From the NCBI GenBank assembly GCA_018818835.1, contig JAHIRD010000027.1, positions 124,001-188,000 on the forward strand: a stretch of 64,000 nt of DNA, written 5' to 3'. This document shows, piece after piece, positions 36,575 to 46,667 of the stretch. This DNA is from Pseudomonadota bacterium. GTDB lineage: Bacteria; Desulfobacterota; Desulfobacteria; Desulfobacterales; Desulfolunaceae. The notes under the pieces are model-generated. The model searched no databases. It saw only the letters and a program-made list of their open reading frames with translations, and had not been told where the DNA came from. Position 1 is the stretch's first letter. Each line of letters starts with the position of its first letter. Position numbers and translations under genes: made by a program.

Positions 36575-37730
36575 AATCTTTTGAAACGGCACGCTTCACC
36601 GTGTTTTTACCATACTTACCCAGAATGGAATCCATGGCACGTTCTGCCTTTTCCCATTTTTCAGTGCCGTTTTTATCGCTATCTGCAAACAATAATGCCT
36701 GGACAGGCTGATCTTCAGGGATCAGGCCTGAGGTTCCAAGGCCTATCAAGCGTAAAAAAAGAGGCAGGTGTTCCTTCTCAAACAGAGCAAGGGCCTCTTT
36801 GTATATCTCCCGTGCACTCTGGATGGGTGTTTGAACCGTATGCCTCCGGGTATGTTGTTTAAAATTTGAAAAGGTAATTTTCAAGGACACGGTCCTGGCC
36901 TTTACCTTTTTTTGCCGAAGTTGACGGGCCACGTCATCGGCTTGCATCAGAAGCATTCGTTTAAGCTGTTCCCTGTTGCCCGTGTCCTTATCCAGGGTCT
37001 GTTCCGTGCTGATTGATTTTCGTTCGGCCAAAGGGATCACGCAAGTAGAGTCAATACCCTGACTCAAGTCTTTCAAACGTAGTCCAAAAACACCGATACG
37101 ATTTTTCAGTGTTTCTGCGGAAACGCGTTTGATATCTCCCAGGGTGCGGACCCCCAGCTGCTCAAGGTATTTGAATGTGGTCTCCCCCACACCCGGCACC
37201 TTTCTGATGGGAAGGTCATGGATCACCCCCTGAACCTCGTCGACACCAATTATCGTGATACCATCGGGCTTGTTCATATCTGACGCAATTTTTGACAGAA
37301 ATTTCAAAGGAGAAATTCCAATACTGCAGGTCAGGCCTTCTTTTTGTCGGATTGTATCTTTGATGGTCTGTGCCATAAAAAGAGGGGAACCCATAATTCT
37401 TTCGCACCCCCTTATATCCAGGTAGGCCTCATCAATGGATACCGGCTCCACCTGGGGCGAAAAATCCTGAAGAATGTTGAAAATGCTCTGGGAGACATCC
37501 TTGTAACGCCCCATTCGTCCCTGGATCACCGTGGCCTGGGGGCACAGCTTTACAGCCTGAAACAGGGGCATGGCCGAACGGACACCAAAGACCCGGGCCT
37601 CATAACTCGCTGTGGATACAACAGCCCGCATGGACCGCCCGGATATAATCACGGGTTTTCCTCGAAGTTCCGGATGATCCTGTTGTTCCACCGATGCAAA
37701 AAAAGCATCCATGTCAAGATGAAGAATCAT
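36552..37730 (-). CDS. dinB: DNA polymerase IV
   Basis: 392 residues, usual family length. Y-family polymerase: catalytic DMDAFFASVEQ at the N-terminus, YKDVSQSIF, and PVSIDEAYLDI in the palm; thumb HhH region VPGVGETTFKYLEQLG; little finger to the end. It performs translesion synthesis and is normally SOS-inducible. No clear LexA box was recognised upstream. The last bases overlap the permease gene. A C-terminal clamp-binding motif is not obvious. Confidence 0.95.
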   Translation of the reverse strand: MILHLDMDAFFASVEQQDHPELRGKPVIISGRSMRAVVSTASYEARVFGVRSAMPLFQAVKLCPQATVIQGRMGRYKDVSQSIFNILQDFSPQVEPVSIDEAYLDIRGCERIMGSPLFMAQTIKDTIRQKEGLTCSIGISPLKFLSKIASDMNKPDGITIIGVDEVQGVIHDLPIRKVPGVGETTFKYLEQLGVRTLGDIKRVSAETLKNRIGVFGLRLKDLSQGIDSTCVIPLAERKSISTEQTLDKDTGNREQLKRMLLMQADDVARQLRQKKVKARTVSLKITFSNFKQHTRRHTVQTPIQSAREIYKEALALFEKEHLPLFLRLIGLGTSGLIPEDQPVQALLFADSDKNGTEKWEKAERAMDSILGKYGKNTVKRAVSKDFNVDPGD

Positions 37731-37763
37731 GACCTGTAAAACACCCCCTATGGGACATAAAGA

Positions 37764-38693
37764 TCAGCGTGTTGATCCTATGTAGTGACCGGCAATGGCA
37801 GCCCAGGCATCTTTTTTTATGATTACTGCTACCTTAAAACCTTTTTCTTTCATTTTTAGGGCAACACGATCGGCTTTTTCTTCCAGGATACCCGAACATA
37901 TAAAAATACCATTTTCTTCCATGATACTACCCAGATCATCCAACAGCTCAAGAATCACATCTGCCAGTATATTGGCTGCCACAAGGGGAAATCGTTTTTT
38001 CACCTGCCCGGACAAATGCCCTGTGATCAGCTGGAATCGTTCACCTGGAATGTTATTCAAAACCAAATTTTTTTCTGCTGTTTCAACAGCCACAGGATCA
38101 AAATCCGTCCCTGTCAAATGACCGGCACCCAACTTAGCCGCCGCAATCATCAGAATACCGGAGCCGGTTCCAATATCCAAAAAGCTGTCACCTGGTTTAA
38201 GATGCGTCTCAATCAGTTGGACACACATAGAGGTGGTGGGGTGGGTGCCTGTGCCAAAGGCCATGCCCGGATCGATTTCAAGAACAATTTCTCCGGAAGA
38301 TGGCTGATAATCCCTCCAGGTCGGCTTGACAACAATGTGCTTTCCTATTTTTTCGGGCCTGAAATACTCTTTCCATGTTTCGGACCAGTCTTCGTCGGCC
38401 AGACTGCCGTAAATCAACTCAAGGTCAAGGCCCTGGCTCTTCAGCCCGGCAATGCCCTGTTCGATGATACGGCATGCTGCCTCTGCCTTATCATCCGCAG
38501 GGATATATCCCTTCACACAGTAGAGGTCCGGTTTGCTCACAGGACCAGGGTCCCAGCCTTCCAGGGGTTCCATGTCCGGTCTCTCCACAGCAACACCACC
38601 GGTATTCGCATCCTCAAACACCGATGCAATTAATTCCTCCACCAGGACATGTTCCTTGGGTTCAAAAACAACCTTTATTTCTATCCACTTCAT
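37764..38693 (-). CDS. prmA: Ribosomal protein L11 methyltransferase PrmA
   Basis: 309 residues. N-terminal substrate-binding domain with WSETWKEYFRPEKIGKHIVV, then the methyltransferase core: PGMAFGTGTHPTTSMC (family hallmark), LDIGTGSGILMIAAAKLG for SAM binding and VAANILADVILELL. It trimethylates L11. A second PrmA-like gene lies at 47826-48641 but lacks this N-terminal domain, so this copy is the canonical one. It may be co-transcribed with the radical SAM gene upstream. Confidence 0.94.
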   Translation of the reverse strand: MKWIEIKVVFEPKEHVLVEELIASVFEDANTGGVAVERPDMEPLEGWDPGPVSKPDLYCVKGYIPADDKAEAACRIIEQGIAGLKSQGLDLELIYGSLADEDWSETWKEYFRPEKIGKHIVVKPTWRDYQPSSGEIVLEIDPGMAFGTGTHPTTSMCVQLIETHLKPGDSFLDIGTGSGILMIAAAKLGAGHLTGTDFDPVAVETAEKNLVLNNIPGERFQLITGHLSGQVKKRFPLVAANILADVILELLDDLGSIMEENGIFICSGILEEKADRVALKMKEKGFKVAVIIKKDAWAAIAGHYIGSTR

Positions 38694-38713
38694 TGTCTGT
38701 TTCCTGAATGTAA

Positions 38714-40045
38714 TTAAAATCGCTCTTTGGGCGGGTTAAAATACCCGTGCTTCATGGTTGGAAAATGCTTTTTAAGTGTTGCCATCAGACGATCCATGCC
38801 CAGGGGCTCTCCCTGGTCATCTGCCTTTGTCATGGCCTCGTAGTAACGCAAGGGATCATAATTCAAATTTCGCCATTGAATCAAATTCACTGGATGTTTT
38901 GTTAAAAAATCCAGCAGTGCTGCCACCTCCTGGGGTGAATCGGTAATTCCCGGGCAGTTCAGATAGTTGATGGCCAGAAACCGCCCTTTTGCCCTTGCAA
39001 TATCCATGGATTCAACCACGTTGCCGAAGCTGTATCCCTGGGGCCTGAAATATTTCGTGTAACACGGCTCCCTGACACTGTTCATACTCACACGCATGCT
39101 ATCCAGGCCCGCATCAAACAAACGTTCCACTTGTCCGGGAAGGCTGGCGTTGGTATTCATGTTAATGGTACCGCTGTGTGTTGACTTCCGGATTAGTATA
39201 ATGGCTTCCCTTATGACATCCCCAGAAAGAAGGGGGTCGCCTTCGCATCCCTGGCCAAAGCTGACCACCCCTTGTTCCACCTTGCCGATATGTTCCAAGG
39301 CCACCTCGGCGATTTCACGGGCAGTAGGGGTAAAGGCGATGCGCTCCTGGCAGCAGGACAACCCGGGTGTTTTCTGCAATGAAATACACCCCAGGCATCG
39401 GGCATTACATTGCTGGGACGTGGGAAGCGGTGCTTCACAGCGACCAATAAAAAAATTTTTAGCTGCCGGGCAGCCGCTGACCAGGGCACAGTGCTCCAGA
39501 TGAAGCCGCAGTCTATTTTCCGGATACTTTTTCCTCAGCTTATTGACACCACTTTGGACCTTTTCCAGGGGCATAAGCCGCAAATCCTGACGCCGCTCTT
39601 TATCCACATGAATCACGGCAGATTTGAACCCTCCTGATCCCCAACCGGCAGCGCTGTAAGAAAAAAGGGGAAGATACCCTGCATTATTTCTCTCTTCGTA
39701 TGCACACGCATACGCATTGACATAACCCGGAGAATTAAACATGGCCACCGGAAATATTTTCTCTCCCGGTAGATAGGGGTTCTCCGTGAGAGTTTCCACG
39801 CATTGCTTTGAGATATTAAAAACACGTGGCTTTCGATCCGGCAAGAGCATCATTTCACTTCCGAGGGGCATTAAAAGCGTATTGTTTTCAAAAAGAGGAA
39901 CAAGGGTGTTTCCTGACATCCCGAGTGCCCCATACCCTTCAAGCTCGAAAACCTCTCCGTTTTCTGTGGCCACCAAGGCTTTAAGATACTCGGGAAACGG
40001 CTTTACCTGTCTGCGCCCGTACTTTTTTTTCTTATTTTTTGTCAC
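38714..40045 (-). CDS. Radical SAM protein of unknown function
   Basis: 443 residues. An N-terminal region of about 200 residues precedes the radical SAM core, which carries CNARCLGC (CxxxCxxC, 4Fe-4S), GCEGDPLL (the GGEP equivalent) and INMNTNAS. The N-terminal part has a further Cys pair (EHCALVSGCPAAK). The basic start MTKNKKKKYGRR follows no clear ribosome site but is the only good ATG. The stop is 20 bases before prmA. Substrate cannot be inferred; the style is that of radical SAM proteins conserved among Deltaproteobacteria. Confidence 0.85.
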   Translation of the reverse strand: MTKNKKKKYGRRQVKPFPEYLKALVATENGEVFELEGYGALGMSGNTLVPLFENNTLLMPLGSEMMLLPDRKPRVFNISKQCVETLTENPYLPGEKIFPVAMFNSPGYVNAYACAYEERNNAGYLPLFSYSAAGWGSGGFKSAVIHVDKERRQDLRLMPLEKVQSGVNKLRKKYPENRLRLHLEHCALVSGCPAAKNFFIGRCEAPLPTSQQCNARCLGCISLQKTPGLSCCQERIAFTPTAREIAEVALEHIGKVEQGVVSFGQGCEGDPLLSGDVIREAIILIRKSTHSGTINMNTNASLPGQVERLFDAGLDSMRVSMNSVREPCYTKYFRPQGYSFGNVVESMDIARAKGRFLAINYLNCPGITDSPQEVAALLDFLTKHPVNLIQWRNLNYDPLRYYEAMTKADDQGEPLGMDRLMATLKKHFPTMKHGYFNPPKERF

Positions 40046-40390
40046 CGAAATCTATCCTGTGTTTAATTATCATCTTATGATTCTATTTTACGTTAACTAC
40101 CATAAAACAGGCTCATGCAACAATGAATTCTGCACAGACATCCTCCATGGGATACCTTACTTCGAAGTGATCCGACAGTCCTTGCTCTTTGCCGCTTTAT
40201 TTTTTCTTGTAATTGTCCTTCAATGGTGATTATATTTGTGAAATGCTTAGTGTGAGTTCTTCGGGATTTATTTCAAAATTCCTTCTCGTTTTACCGCATT
40301 TTTAAATATTATTTAAGTGCAACTTGGGCTGGATTGAAATATTTCTTTTGTTAACCTTTTGAATGTGGATTTGAAAAACATAGGTATCAG
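40046..40390. other. Divergent intergenic region
   Basis: No gene supported. It separates the radical SAM and helicase genes, which are divergent, and is AT-rich at 40280-40390. No clear promoter or structured RNA was recognised. Confidence 0.4.
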
Positions 40391-42091
40391 GTGATAAGAA
40401 ATTTTTTTAGCAAAATAAAAAACGTATTCAAAAAACGTAAATCAGGCGCCATTCCCTTTGCTGAACGCTCACGGGAAGCCGTCAAGGATGTGCCTTTTTC
40501 AATCAGGGACGTCAAAGAACGCAAAAGTAAATTTGAAATCCGGAAGCCTGGCCCAAAACCGTCAAGACCAGATCGTCCCCAAGGAGGCAAACCGTCAAGA
40601 CCCGATCGTCCCCAAGGGGATAAATCGTCGAGACCCGCTACCAATAGAGCCCCACGACCCATTAAGGAAAAACTTCCCCCTGTACCAAACTGGAATATGT
40701 CTGACTTTCCGGTTCCTGAAGTGGACGGTAAACTAAGGTTCCAGGATCTTAACCTTGCGGACCCTATTCTCCACGCCATCGCTGATTTAAACTTTCAGTA
40801 TTGCACTCCTGTTCAAGCCGGAATTCTTCCCGATGCCCTTAACGGAAAAGATGCCATTGGCAAAGCCCAGACAGGTACTGGAAAAAGTGCGGCGTTTCTC
40901 GTTACCATTTTCACCCATATTCTGCGAAATCCGATCACGGGCGGCCCACCCAAAGGTCAACCCCGCGCACTTATTTTAGCCCCCACCCGGGAGTTGGTTC
41001 TTCAAATAGAAAAGGATGCCTTAGGCCTCTGCAAATACACCCCCATCAAAATTTTATCGGTTTTCGGGGGTATCGGTTATGACAAGCAAATGCGTTTTCT
41101 TAAAGAACGGTCTTTTGATGTGATCGTCGCCACACCAGGACGGTTGATTGATTTTAAAAACAAAAATCTCATCAAACTCGACAAGATCGAAATTCTTGTT
41201 CTTGACGAAGCGGACCGTATGCTGGATATGGGTTTTATGCCTGATGTACGTAATATTGTCTACAGTACGCCCCACAAGAATAAGCGCCAAACGTTTTTTT
41301 ACAGCGCAACGGTTTCACCGGAAGTGACCCGCATGGCCGAGCAATGGACCACGGATCCGGTAAAAATTGAAATCGAACCGGAACAGGTGGCGTCGGATTC
41401 GGTAAAACAGGTCATTTATATCACCACGTCCAAAGAAAAATTTCCCCTTTTATATAATCTCATCACCAAAGAAAATCTTGAACGGGTTCTTGTTTTTACA
41501 AATAGACGGGATCAGGCCAGAGATCTTGCGTTGAAACTCAGCCGCTATGCCATTACAACATCCCTGATTTCAGGGGAGATTCATCAAAACAAGCGAATCA
41601 AAGCATTGGAAGACTTCCGTGAGGGTAAATGCCGCGTTCTCGTGGCCACAGATGTTGCTGCCCGGGGGCTTCATGTGGATGATATCAGCCATGTCATAAA
41701 CTTCAATCTACCCCAGGATGCTGAAAATTATGTGCATCGAATCGGAAGAACCGGGAGAGCCGGTACAAAAGGCATTTCCGTCAGTTTCGCCTGTGAGGAT
41801 GATTCCTTTCACATTCCTGATATCGAGGCTTTTCTTGGAAACGATCTGATTTGTGAGCATCCGGACGACGAGCTTCTTAAAACGCTTCCCCCTCCGTCCC
41901 GTAGTGTTGCGGAAGTTGTTTCTGATGACAAACCCCAGCAAAGGAAAAGCCAGTCCCGTAATAGAACCGGTTCACGCCCAAACGAAAGGCCCCCTGGTTC
42001 ACGAACAGGACGGCCCAGAAGACCCCGAACAGCGGGTAAGCCCAGAAACCCGGCTAAACCCGGAAACAACGCACCCACGTCCGGGGACTGA
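40391..42091 (+). CDS. DEAD-box RNA helicase
   Basis: 566 residues from a GTG start. All motifs are present: Q motif FQYCTPVQAGILPDAL, I AQTGTGKS, Ia PTRELVLQI, II VLDEADRM, III SAT, and VI HRIGRTGRAG. Closest in style to RhlE/RhlB. The N-terminal 95 residues are basic and include a tandem 11-residue repeat (KPSRPDRPQGG, KPSRPDRPQGD, then KSSRPA), encoded by 33-base DNA repeats. The C-terminus (about 505-566) is Arg/Pro/Gly-rich and likely binds RNA. It acts in mRNA turnover or ribosome assembly. Confidence 0.94.
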   Translation: MIRNFFSKIKNVFKKRKSGAIPFAERSREAVKDVPFSIRDVKERKSKFEIRKPGPKPSRPDRPQGGKPSRPDRPQGDKSSRPATNRAPRPIKEKLPPVPNWNMSDFPVPEVDGKLRFQDLNLADPILHAIADLNFQYCTPVQAGILPDALNGKDAIGKAQTGTGKSAAFLVTIFTHILRNPITGGPPKGQPRALILAPTRELVLQIEKDALGLCKYTPIKILSVFGGIGYDKQMRFLKERSFDVIVATPGRLIDFKNKNLIKLDKIEILVLDEADRMLDMGFMPDVRNIVYSTPHKNKRQTFFYSATVSPEVTRMAEQWTTDPVKIEIEPEQVASDSVKQVIYITTSKEKFPLLYNLITKENLERVLVFTNRRDQARDLALKLSRYAITTSLISGEIHQNKRIKALEDFREGKCRVLVATDVAARGLHVDDISHVINFNLPQDAENYVHRIGRTGRAGTKGISVSFACEDDSFHIPDIEAFLGNDLICEHPDDELLKTLPPPSRSVAEVVSDDKPQQRKSQSRNRTGSRPNERPPGSRTGRPRRPRTAGKPRNPAKPGNNAPTSGD

Positions 42092-42114
42092 CGTTTTTAA
42101 AGGAGGTGAGATCC

Positions 42115-42717
42115 ATGAACAGTCCAACCTTAATGTTCGATCTGGGTGGAGTTTTCATAGAGCTCACCGGCGTTACAAAGATGCTCGAATGGACCCAAAA
42201 CAGGTTGAGTGTCGATGATCTCTGGGATATCTGGTTTGCATCAGACCATGTCAAAGGCTTTGAAACAGGCCAGATGGATGATCTAACATTTGCACGTGGA
42301 ATTGTGGATGAATTTGATTTGGCCATCAATTCCCATGAGTTTCTTTTTCATTTTTCATCCTGGTCCAATCACCTGTTTCCCGGTTCGCGTAAGCTGCTTT
42401 CCCATCTAAAAGAAAACTATACACTGGCATGTTTATCCAACACCAACGCCATCCATTGGAAAAACATGTGCGATAAATTTAACATTGATCGCTATTTTCA
42501 TTTCAATTTTCCATCCCACATGATCGGCAAGGTCAAACCTGAACTCGATACGTTTACGTTTGTGATTGATCAACTGGCAACTCCCCCTGACCAGATATAT
42601 TTTTTTGATGACAATCCTGATAATATCCAGAATGCCGCAAAGGCCGGGTTAAAAGCATTTCGTGTTGTAGGCATTCAGGAACTGAATGAAACCCTGTCCA
42701 GGCTTTCTCTCGTCTGA
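42115..42717 (+). CDS. HAD-family hydrolase
   Basis: 200 residues. ATG 42115 has a perfect AAAGGAGGTGA eight bases upstream. HAD motifs: FDLGGVFIE (nucleophile Asp, second Asp replaced by Gly as in YihX-type phosphatases), CLSNTN, the Lys in GKVKPE, and FFDDNPDNIQNA. It is likely a small-molecule phosphatase, for example for sugar phosphates. It follows the helicase gene after 24 bases and may be transcribed with it. Confidence 0.88.
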   Translation: MNSPTLMFDLGGVFIELTGVTKMLEWTQNRLSVDDLWDIWFASDHVKGFETGQMDDLTFARGIVDEFDLAINSHEFLFHFSSWSNHLFPGSRKLLSHLKENYTLACLSNTNAIHWKNMCDKFNIDRYFHFNFPSHMIGKVKPELDTFTFVIDQLATPPDQIYFFDDNPDNIQNAAKAGLKAFRVVGIQELNETLSRLSLV

Positions 42718-42741
42718 TGCGTCAGGCCCATGTGTTATCTG

Positions 42742-42770
42742 TTGACCTGGGGATTCAATCTCATTATATT
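42742..42770 (+). promoter_or_regulatory. Sigma-70 promoter of the ABC importer
   Basis: TTGACC (42742-42747) and TATATT (42765-42770) are spaced by 17 bases; transcription would start near 42777, 70 bases before the first gene. Confidence 0.65.
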
Positions 42771-42846
42771 TCTCTTTTCAAAATGCTTATTTCCCAATGA
42801 TTCTTTGCAATTTCATAGACCTTTTTGTAACCAAGGAGAATGCACC

Positions 42847-44043
42847 ATGGCCACTAAACCTTTTGTGAAGATCTTTTTTGTCATAACCTTGTTTTTTTTA
42901 TTTATATCCGGATCCCCGGCTCTTTCAGCCCAACCCGATCAGACCTTTACCTTCGGTCTTCTTTTAGTCGGCCCCATGAATGACCATGGATGGAGCCAGG
43001 CCCATTTTGAGGCTGGAAAATATGTTGAGGAGCATCTCAAATCAAGCAAGATGTTATATATCGACAAGGTAAATCCAGCGGATCGTCCCGGCATAACAAT
43101 CCCCCAACTTGCCGATGATATGATTGAAAAAGGTGCACGTCTTATCATTGCAAATTCCGATGATATGAGCGACGGCATCATTGAAGCCGCCACCATGCAT
43201 CCTGATATTTACTTCATCCATGTGTCGGGTGACGGGGCACTGACCGGAAAAGCACCAAAAAACCTGAGTAATGTTATGGGGCGCATGGAATACGGTAAAA
43301 TGATGGCCGGTTTTGCCGCTGCCATGACCACCAAGACAGGAAAAATTGCCTACCTTGGCCCCCTGATCAATGATGAAACGCGTCGCTTGACCGTATCCTG
43401 TTATCTTGGTGCTCGTTATGCCTGGGAGCATGTTCTCAAGAGAAAACCCTCCGAGCTTCAATTCGAAGTCTCCTGGATTGGATTCTGGTTTAATATTCCC
43501 GGAGTTACCTCTGATCCGACCCAGGTCACCGGTTCATTCTTTAATTCGGGTTACGATGTTGTTATTTCAGGAATCGATACATCCGAAGCATCCATTGTCG
43601 CTAACCAAAAACGCATGGCCAAAAAAGATGTCTACGCCATTCCCTACGATTATAAAAATGCCTGTGACGGGGCATCTGCTGTCTGCTTGGGTGTCCCCTA
43701 TTACAACTGGGGACCCAGTTATGTGGACTTAATCAGTCAGACCATGAAGGGTAATTTGAAACAGCAGTGGCTCTGGCTCTCTCCCAATTGGCAGGATATC
43801 AACAATCCGGATACCAGCCATGTTGGATTTATCAAAGGACCCGCTCTTTCAGATATCGCATCCAAAGCCCTGGATCTATTTATCTCTGATATGGGTACTG
43901 GAAAAATTCAATTATTCAAGGGACCCTTGAATTACCAGGATGGCTCTGTTTTTCTTGCACCCGATGAAGTGGCAAATGATAAAAAAATCTGGTATATGGA
44001 ACAACTTCTTAGTGGTATGAAAGGCCAAAGCCGGGTTCAATAA
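42847..44043 (+). CDS. BMP-family ABC substrate-binding protein
   Basis: 398 residues from ATG 42847 with AAGGAG upstream. Sec signal peptide (FFVITLFFLFISGSPALSAQ). The mature protein starts QTFTFGLLLVGPMNDHGWSQ, the BMP hallmark, and continues with FIHVSGDG and a type 1 periplasmic-binding fold. In the BmpA/PnrA family such proteins bind purine nucleosides. The next three genes encode the ATPase and two permeases of the same importer. Confidence 0.92.
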   Translation: MATKPFVKIFFVITLFFLFISGSPALSAQPDQTFTFGLLLVGPMNDHGWSQAHFEAGKYVEEHLKSSKMLYIDKVNPADRPGITIPQLADDMIEKGARLIIANSDDMSDGIIEAATMHPDIYFIHVSGDGALTGKAPKNLSNVMGRMEYGKMMAGFAAAMTTKTGKIAYLGPLINDETRRLTVSCYLGARYAWEHVLKRKPSELQFEVSWIGFWFNIPGVTSDPTQVTGSFFNSGYDVVISGIDTSEASIVANQKRMAKKDVYAIPYDYKNACDGASAVCLGVPYYNWGPSYVDLISQTMKGNLKQQWLWLSPNWQDINNPDTSHVGFIKGPALSDIASKALDLFISDMGTGKIQLFKGPLNYQDGSVFLAPDEVANDKKIWYMEQLLSGMKGQSRVQ

Positions 44044-44065
44044 TACCTGACTACAGGTGTAATGT

Positions 44066-45535
44066 GTGATTGAAATCATAGACATCCACAAACATTATGG
44101 TCATGTTAAAGCCAATAATGGTATTTCAATGACCATCAAAGACGGCTCCATTCATGCCATACTTGGAGAAAATGGTGCAGGGAAAAGCACCTTGATGAAA
44201 ATTCTTTCCGGTTATATTCATCAAAATTCCGGATTGATCAAAATCAATGACCAAATTGTTGATTTCTCTTCCACCTCAGTCGCCGCAACATTCGGCATAG
44301 GTATGCTCTACCAGGATCCAATGGATTTTCCCCAACTTTCTGTCATCGATAATTTTATGATCGGGCAGGCTAAAGGAATTTTCATCAAAAAACGCACGTT
44401 TTTAAATCGATTTTATCACCTTTCACAATCTCTTGGTTTTTCATTGGAGCCTGATTGTCTGGTTAAAACCCTGACCGTAGGTGAACGACAGCAACTCGAA
44501 ATCCTACGTCTCTTGTCCCTTGGAACCCAGGTACTTATTCTTGATGAACCCACCACTGGAATCTCAGATCTCCAGAAGGACACTCTTTTTTCAGCCCTCA
44601 CCCGTTTAACCCGTGATGGTAAAAGTATTGTGCTTGTTTCTCACAAACTCGAAGACGTTGAAACGCTTTGTGACACGATTACTGTCCTTAGACAAGGCAG
44701 GGTCAGCGGTCATATGGTGAAACCCTTTGATACAAATAAACTGCTTGATTTAATGTTTGAAACACGGTCTTCTCCTCCCGGACGACTTGTGACAAGCCAA
44801 GGCCCTGTTTTTTTCTCTCTTAATCAGGTTTCAGCCAAGGGTGGCCGTGTGGGTCTTAAAAACCTGAATCTCAAAATTCATCAACACGACGTTATCGGTC
44901 TGGCTGGACTGGAAGGAAGCGGACAAAGTGTTTTCCTTAAGGTTTCATCCGGTTTATTGCCTGTTCAATCCGGGACCATTTGTCTGGACAATAAAAACAT
45001 TGTTGGCAAAAGCCACGTCTATTTTCAAAATTCCGGCATTACTTATCTCCCGTCCTCTCGTCTTGAAGAAGGATTGGTACCCGGTTTAAGTATTACGCAG
45101 CATGTTTCACTGAGCGCTCGGCCCAAACCCCTTATTGTTAACCACAAAAAAGCGCTTATCTCTTCCCGGGATGCCATTGACACCTTTCACATTAAAGCCC
45201 GACCAGACTCCTATGTAGAAACACTTTCCGGGGGAAACCAACAGCGCCTTTTGCTCTCTTTGCTGCCCTTAAAACCACGGCTTCTCCTCCTTGAGAACCC
45301 CACCAGAGGACTTGACCTTTCGTCTGCATATTTCGTATGGAACCATCTTCAGGCGTTTTGCAAAACCGATCACACCTCCATACTGTTCACCTCTTCAGAA
45401 ATTGATGAAATTATGATGGTATCAAACCGTATCCTCGTATTTTACGACGGCAAGGTGGTTCTTGATAAAAAAACCGCCGAAACAACCATTCATGAAATCG
45501 GTGCAGCCATTGCCGGAAAGAGCGTACACCTATGA
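44066..45535 (+). CDS. ABC importer ATP-binding protein, duplicated
   Basis: 489 residues from GTG with CAGGTG upstream. Two ABC domains, RbsA/YufO-like. First: Walker A GENGAGKSTLMKIL, signature TVGERQQLEI (LSGGQ replaced), Walker B VLILDEPTTG. Second: degenerate Walker A GLEGSGQS, good signature LSGGNQQRLLL and LLLLENPTRGLD. Typical of the nucleoside/simple-sugar class, where one site is weak. It energises the two permeases that follow. Confidence 0.92.
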   Translation: MIEIIDIHKHYGHVKANNGISMTIKDGSIHAILGENGAGKSTLMKILSGYIHQNSGLIKINDQIVDFSSTSVAATFGIGMLYQDPMDFPQLSVIDNFMIGQAKGIFIKKRTFLNRFYHLSQSLGFSLEPDCLVKTLTVGERQQLEILRLLSLGTQVLILDEPTTGISDLQKDTLFSALTRLTRDGKSIVLVSHKLEDVETLCDTITVLRQGRVSGHMVKPFDTNKLLDLMFETRSSPPGRLVTSQGPVFFSLNQVSAKGGRVGLKNLNLKIHQHDVIGLAGLEGSGQSVFLKVSSGLLPVQSGTICLDNKNIVGKSHVYFQNSGITYLPSSRLEEGLVPGLSITQHVSLSARPKPLIVNHKKALISSRDAIDTFHIKARPDSYVETLSGGNQQRLLLSLLPLKPRLLLLENPTRGLDLSSAYFVWNHLQAFCKTDHTSILFTSSEIDEIMMVSNRILVFYDGKVVLDKKTAETTIHEIGAAIAGKSVHL

Positions 45536-45557
45536 TTTTATTTATTATTTTTCACAT

Positions 45558-45573
45558 TGTTTCATGTGAAACA
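45558..45573. promoter_or_regulatory. parS-like ParB site
   Basis: TGTTTCATGTGAAACA matches the parS consensus TGTTTCACGTGAAACA at 15 of 16 positions. It lies in the 49-base gap between the ATPase and first permease genes. ParB would bind here near the chromosome origin; parA/parB are not in the window. Confidence 0.7.
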
Positions 45574-45584
45574 CCGGAGCACCT

Positions 45585-46667
45585 ATGAAACGTCGTATGG
45601 AGTCTTATGGAAAGATGGTTCAGCTATTATTTATGAACCCTGTTTTTTTTATTGGAATATCCTTGCTGCTGGTTTTCATTATGACCAGCATGGTTCTTAT
45701 ATTAACCGGTGCCCCCCCTTTTTCTGTTTATAAGCAAATTTTTTTGGGGTCCCTGTCCACCGGTTCAAAATTTGGACATGTCATTAAAGCATGGATACCT
45801 CTGACGTTATGCGCCATCGGACTTCTGTACACTTTCCGAATTAATCTTTGGAATATTGGTGTTGAAGGTCAAATGATCATAGGCGCTGTATTTTGCACCT
45901 TTATTATTCGCCTCTTTCCAAACAGCCCTTATCCTATCATGATTCTTTTTTTGGCTTTTTTTTCATCCATGATGGGAGGAGCCCTGTGGGCCTTGTTGGC
46001 TGGTTTTTTAAAAACAAAAGGTGGCGTCAATGAAATATTTGCGGGTTTGGGTTTAAATTTTGTGGCCCAAGGATTGATTCTCTGGCTTATCTTCGGCCCA
46101 TGGAAACGTCCAGGTGTCGCGTCAATGAGTGGAACAGAAATTATTCCCAAGGGATTGTGGCTTTCTTTAATTGAAAGAACTGCAATCCCCCCAGCCGGCC
46201 TTATCCTCACTTTTCTGGCACTTTTTGTTACGTATTTACTTCTTAAATACACTAAAATCGGACTTGGATTGAAAGCCATCGGATTAAACCCAAAGGCGTC
46301 ACTTCTTTTTGGATTAAAACCTTCCCTCTACATGCTCCTGGCTATGGTTTTCGGAGGAGGTCTTGCCGGTTTTGCCGGATGCATACAGGTGACCGGGGTT
46401 TATCATAGGCTTATTCCATCCATATCAAGCAACTATGGCTACCTTGCTCTTCTTGTCGTCATGTTGTCAAATTATGATATTAGGCTCGTTCCCATCGTCT
46501 CATTTTTCTTCTCCTGCCTTAATGTGGGAAGTATACAACTTCCCATGGTCTTACACATAGACTCTTCTCTCAGCGGTGTTATTCAGGGGTCTCTTGTTTT
46601 GACATTTCTTGCACTCCATGCTCTACACAGAAGACTATCAACACCCAAGGAGATACAGCCATCATGA
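45585..46667 (+). CDS. ABC importer permease 1
   Basis: 360 residues with about ten hydrophobic segments. Family markers: FRINLWNIGVEGQMIIGA near the middle and GGLAGFAGCIQVTGVYHRL, as in the YufP/NupP class of nucleoside permeases. GGAGC precedes ATG 45585. The stop overlaps the next start by four bases (ATGA), so the two permeases are translated together and should form a heterodimer. Confidence 0.91.
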   Translation: MKRRMESYGKMVQLLFMNPVFFIGISLLLVFIMTSMVLILTGAPPFSVYKQIFLGSLSTGSKFGHVIKAWIPLTLCAIGLLYTFRINLWNIGVEGQMIIGAVFCTFIIRLFPNSPYPIMILFLAFFSSMMGGALWALLAGFLKTKGGVNEIFAGLGLNFVAQGLILWLIFGPWKRPGVASMSGTEIIPKGLWLSLIERTAIPPAGLILTFLALFVTYLLLKYTKIGLGLKAIGLNPKASLLFGLKPSLYMLLAMVFGGGLAGFAGCIQVTGVYHRLIPSISSNYGYLALLVVMLSNYDIRLVPIVSFFFSCLNVGSIQLPMVLHIDSSLSGVIQGSLVLTFLALHALHRRLSTPKEIQPS

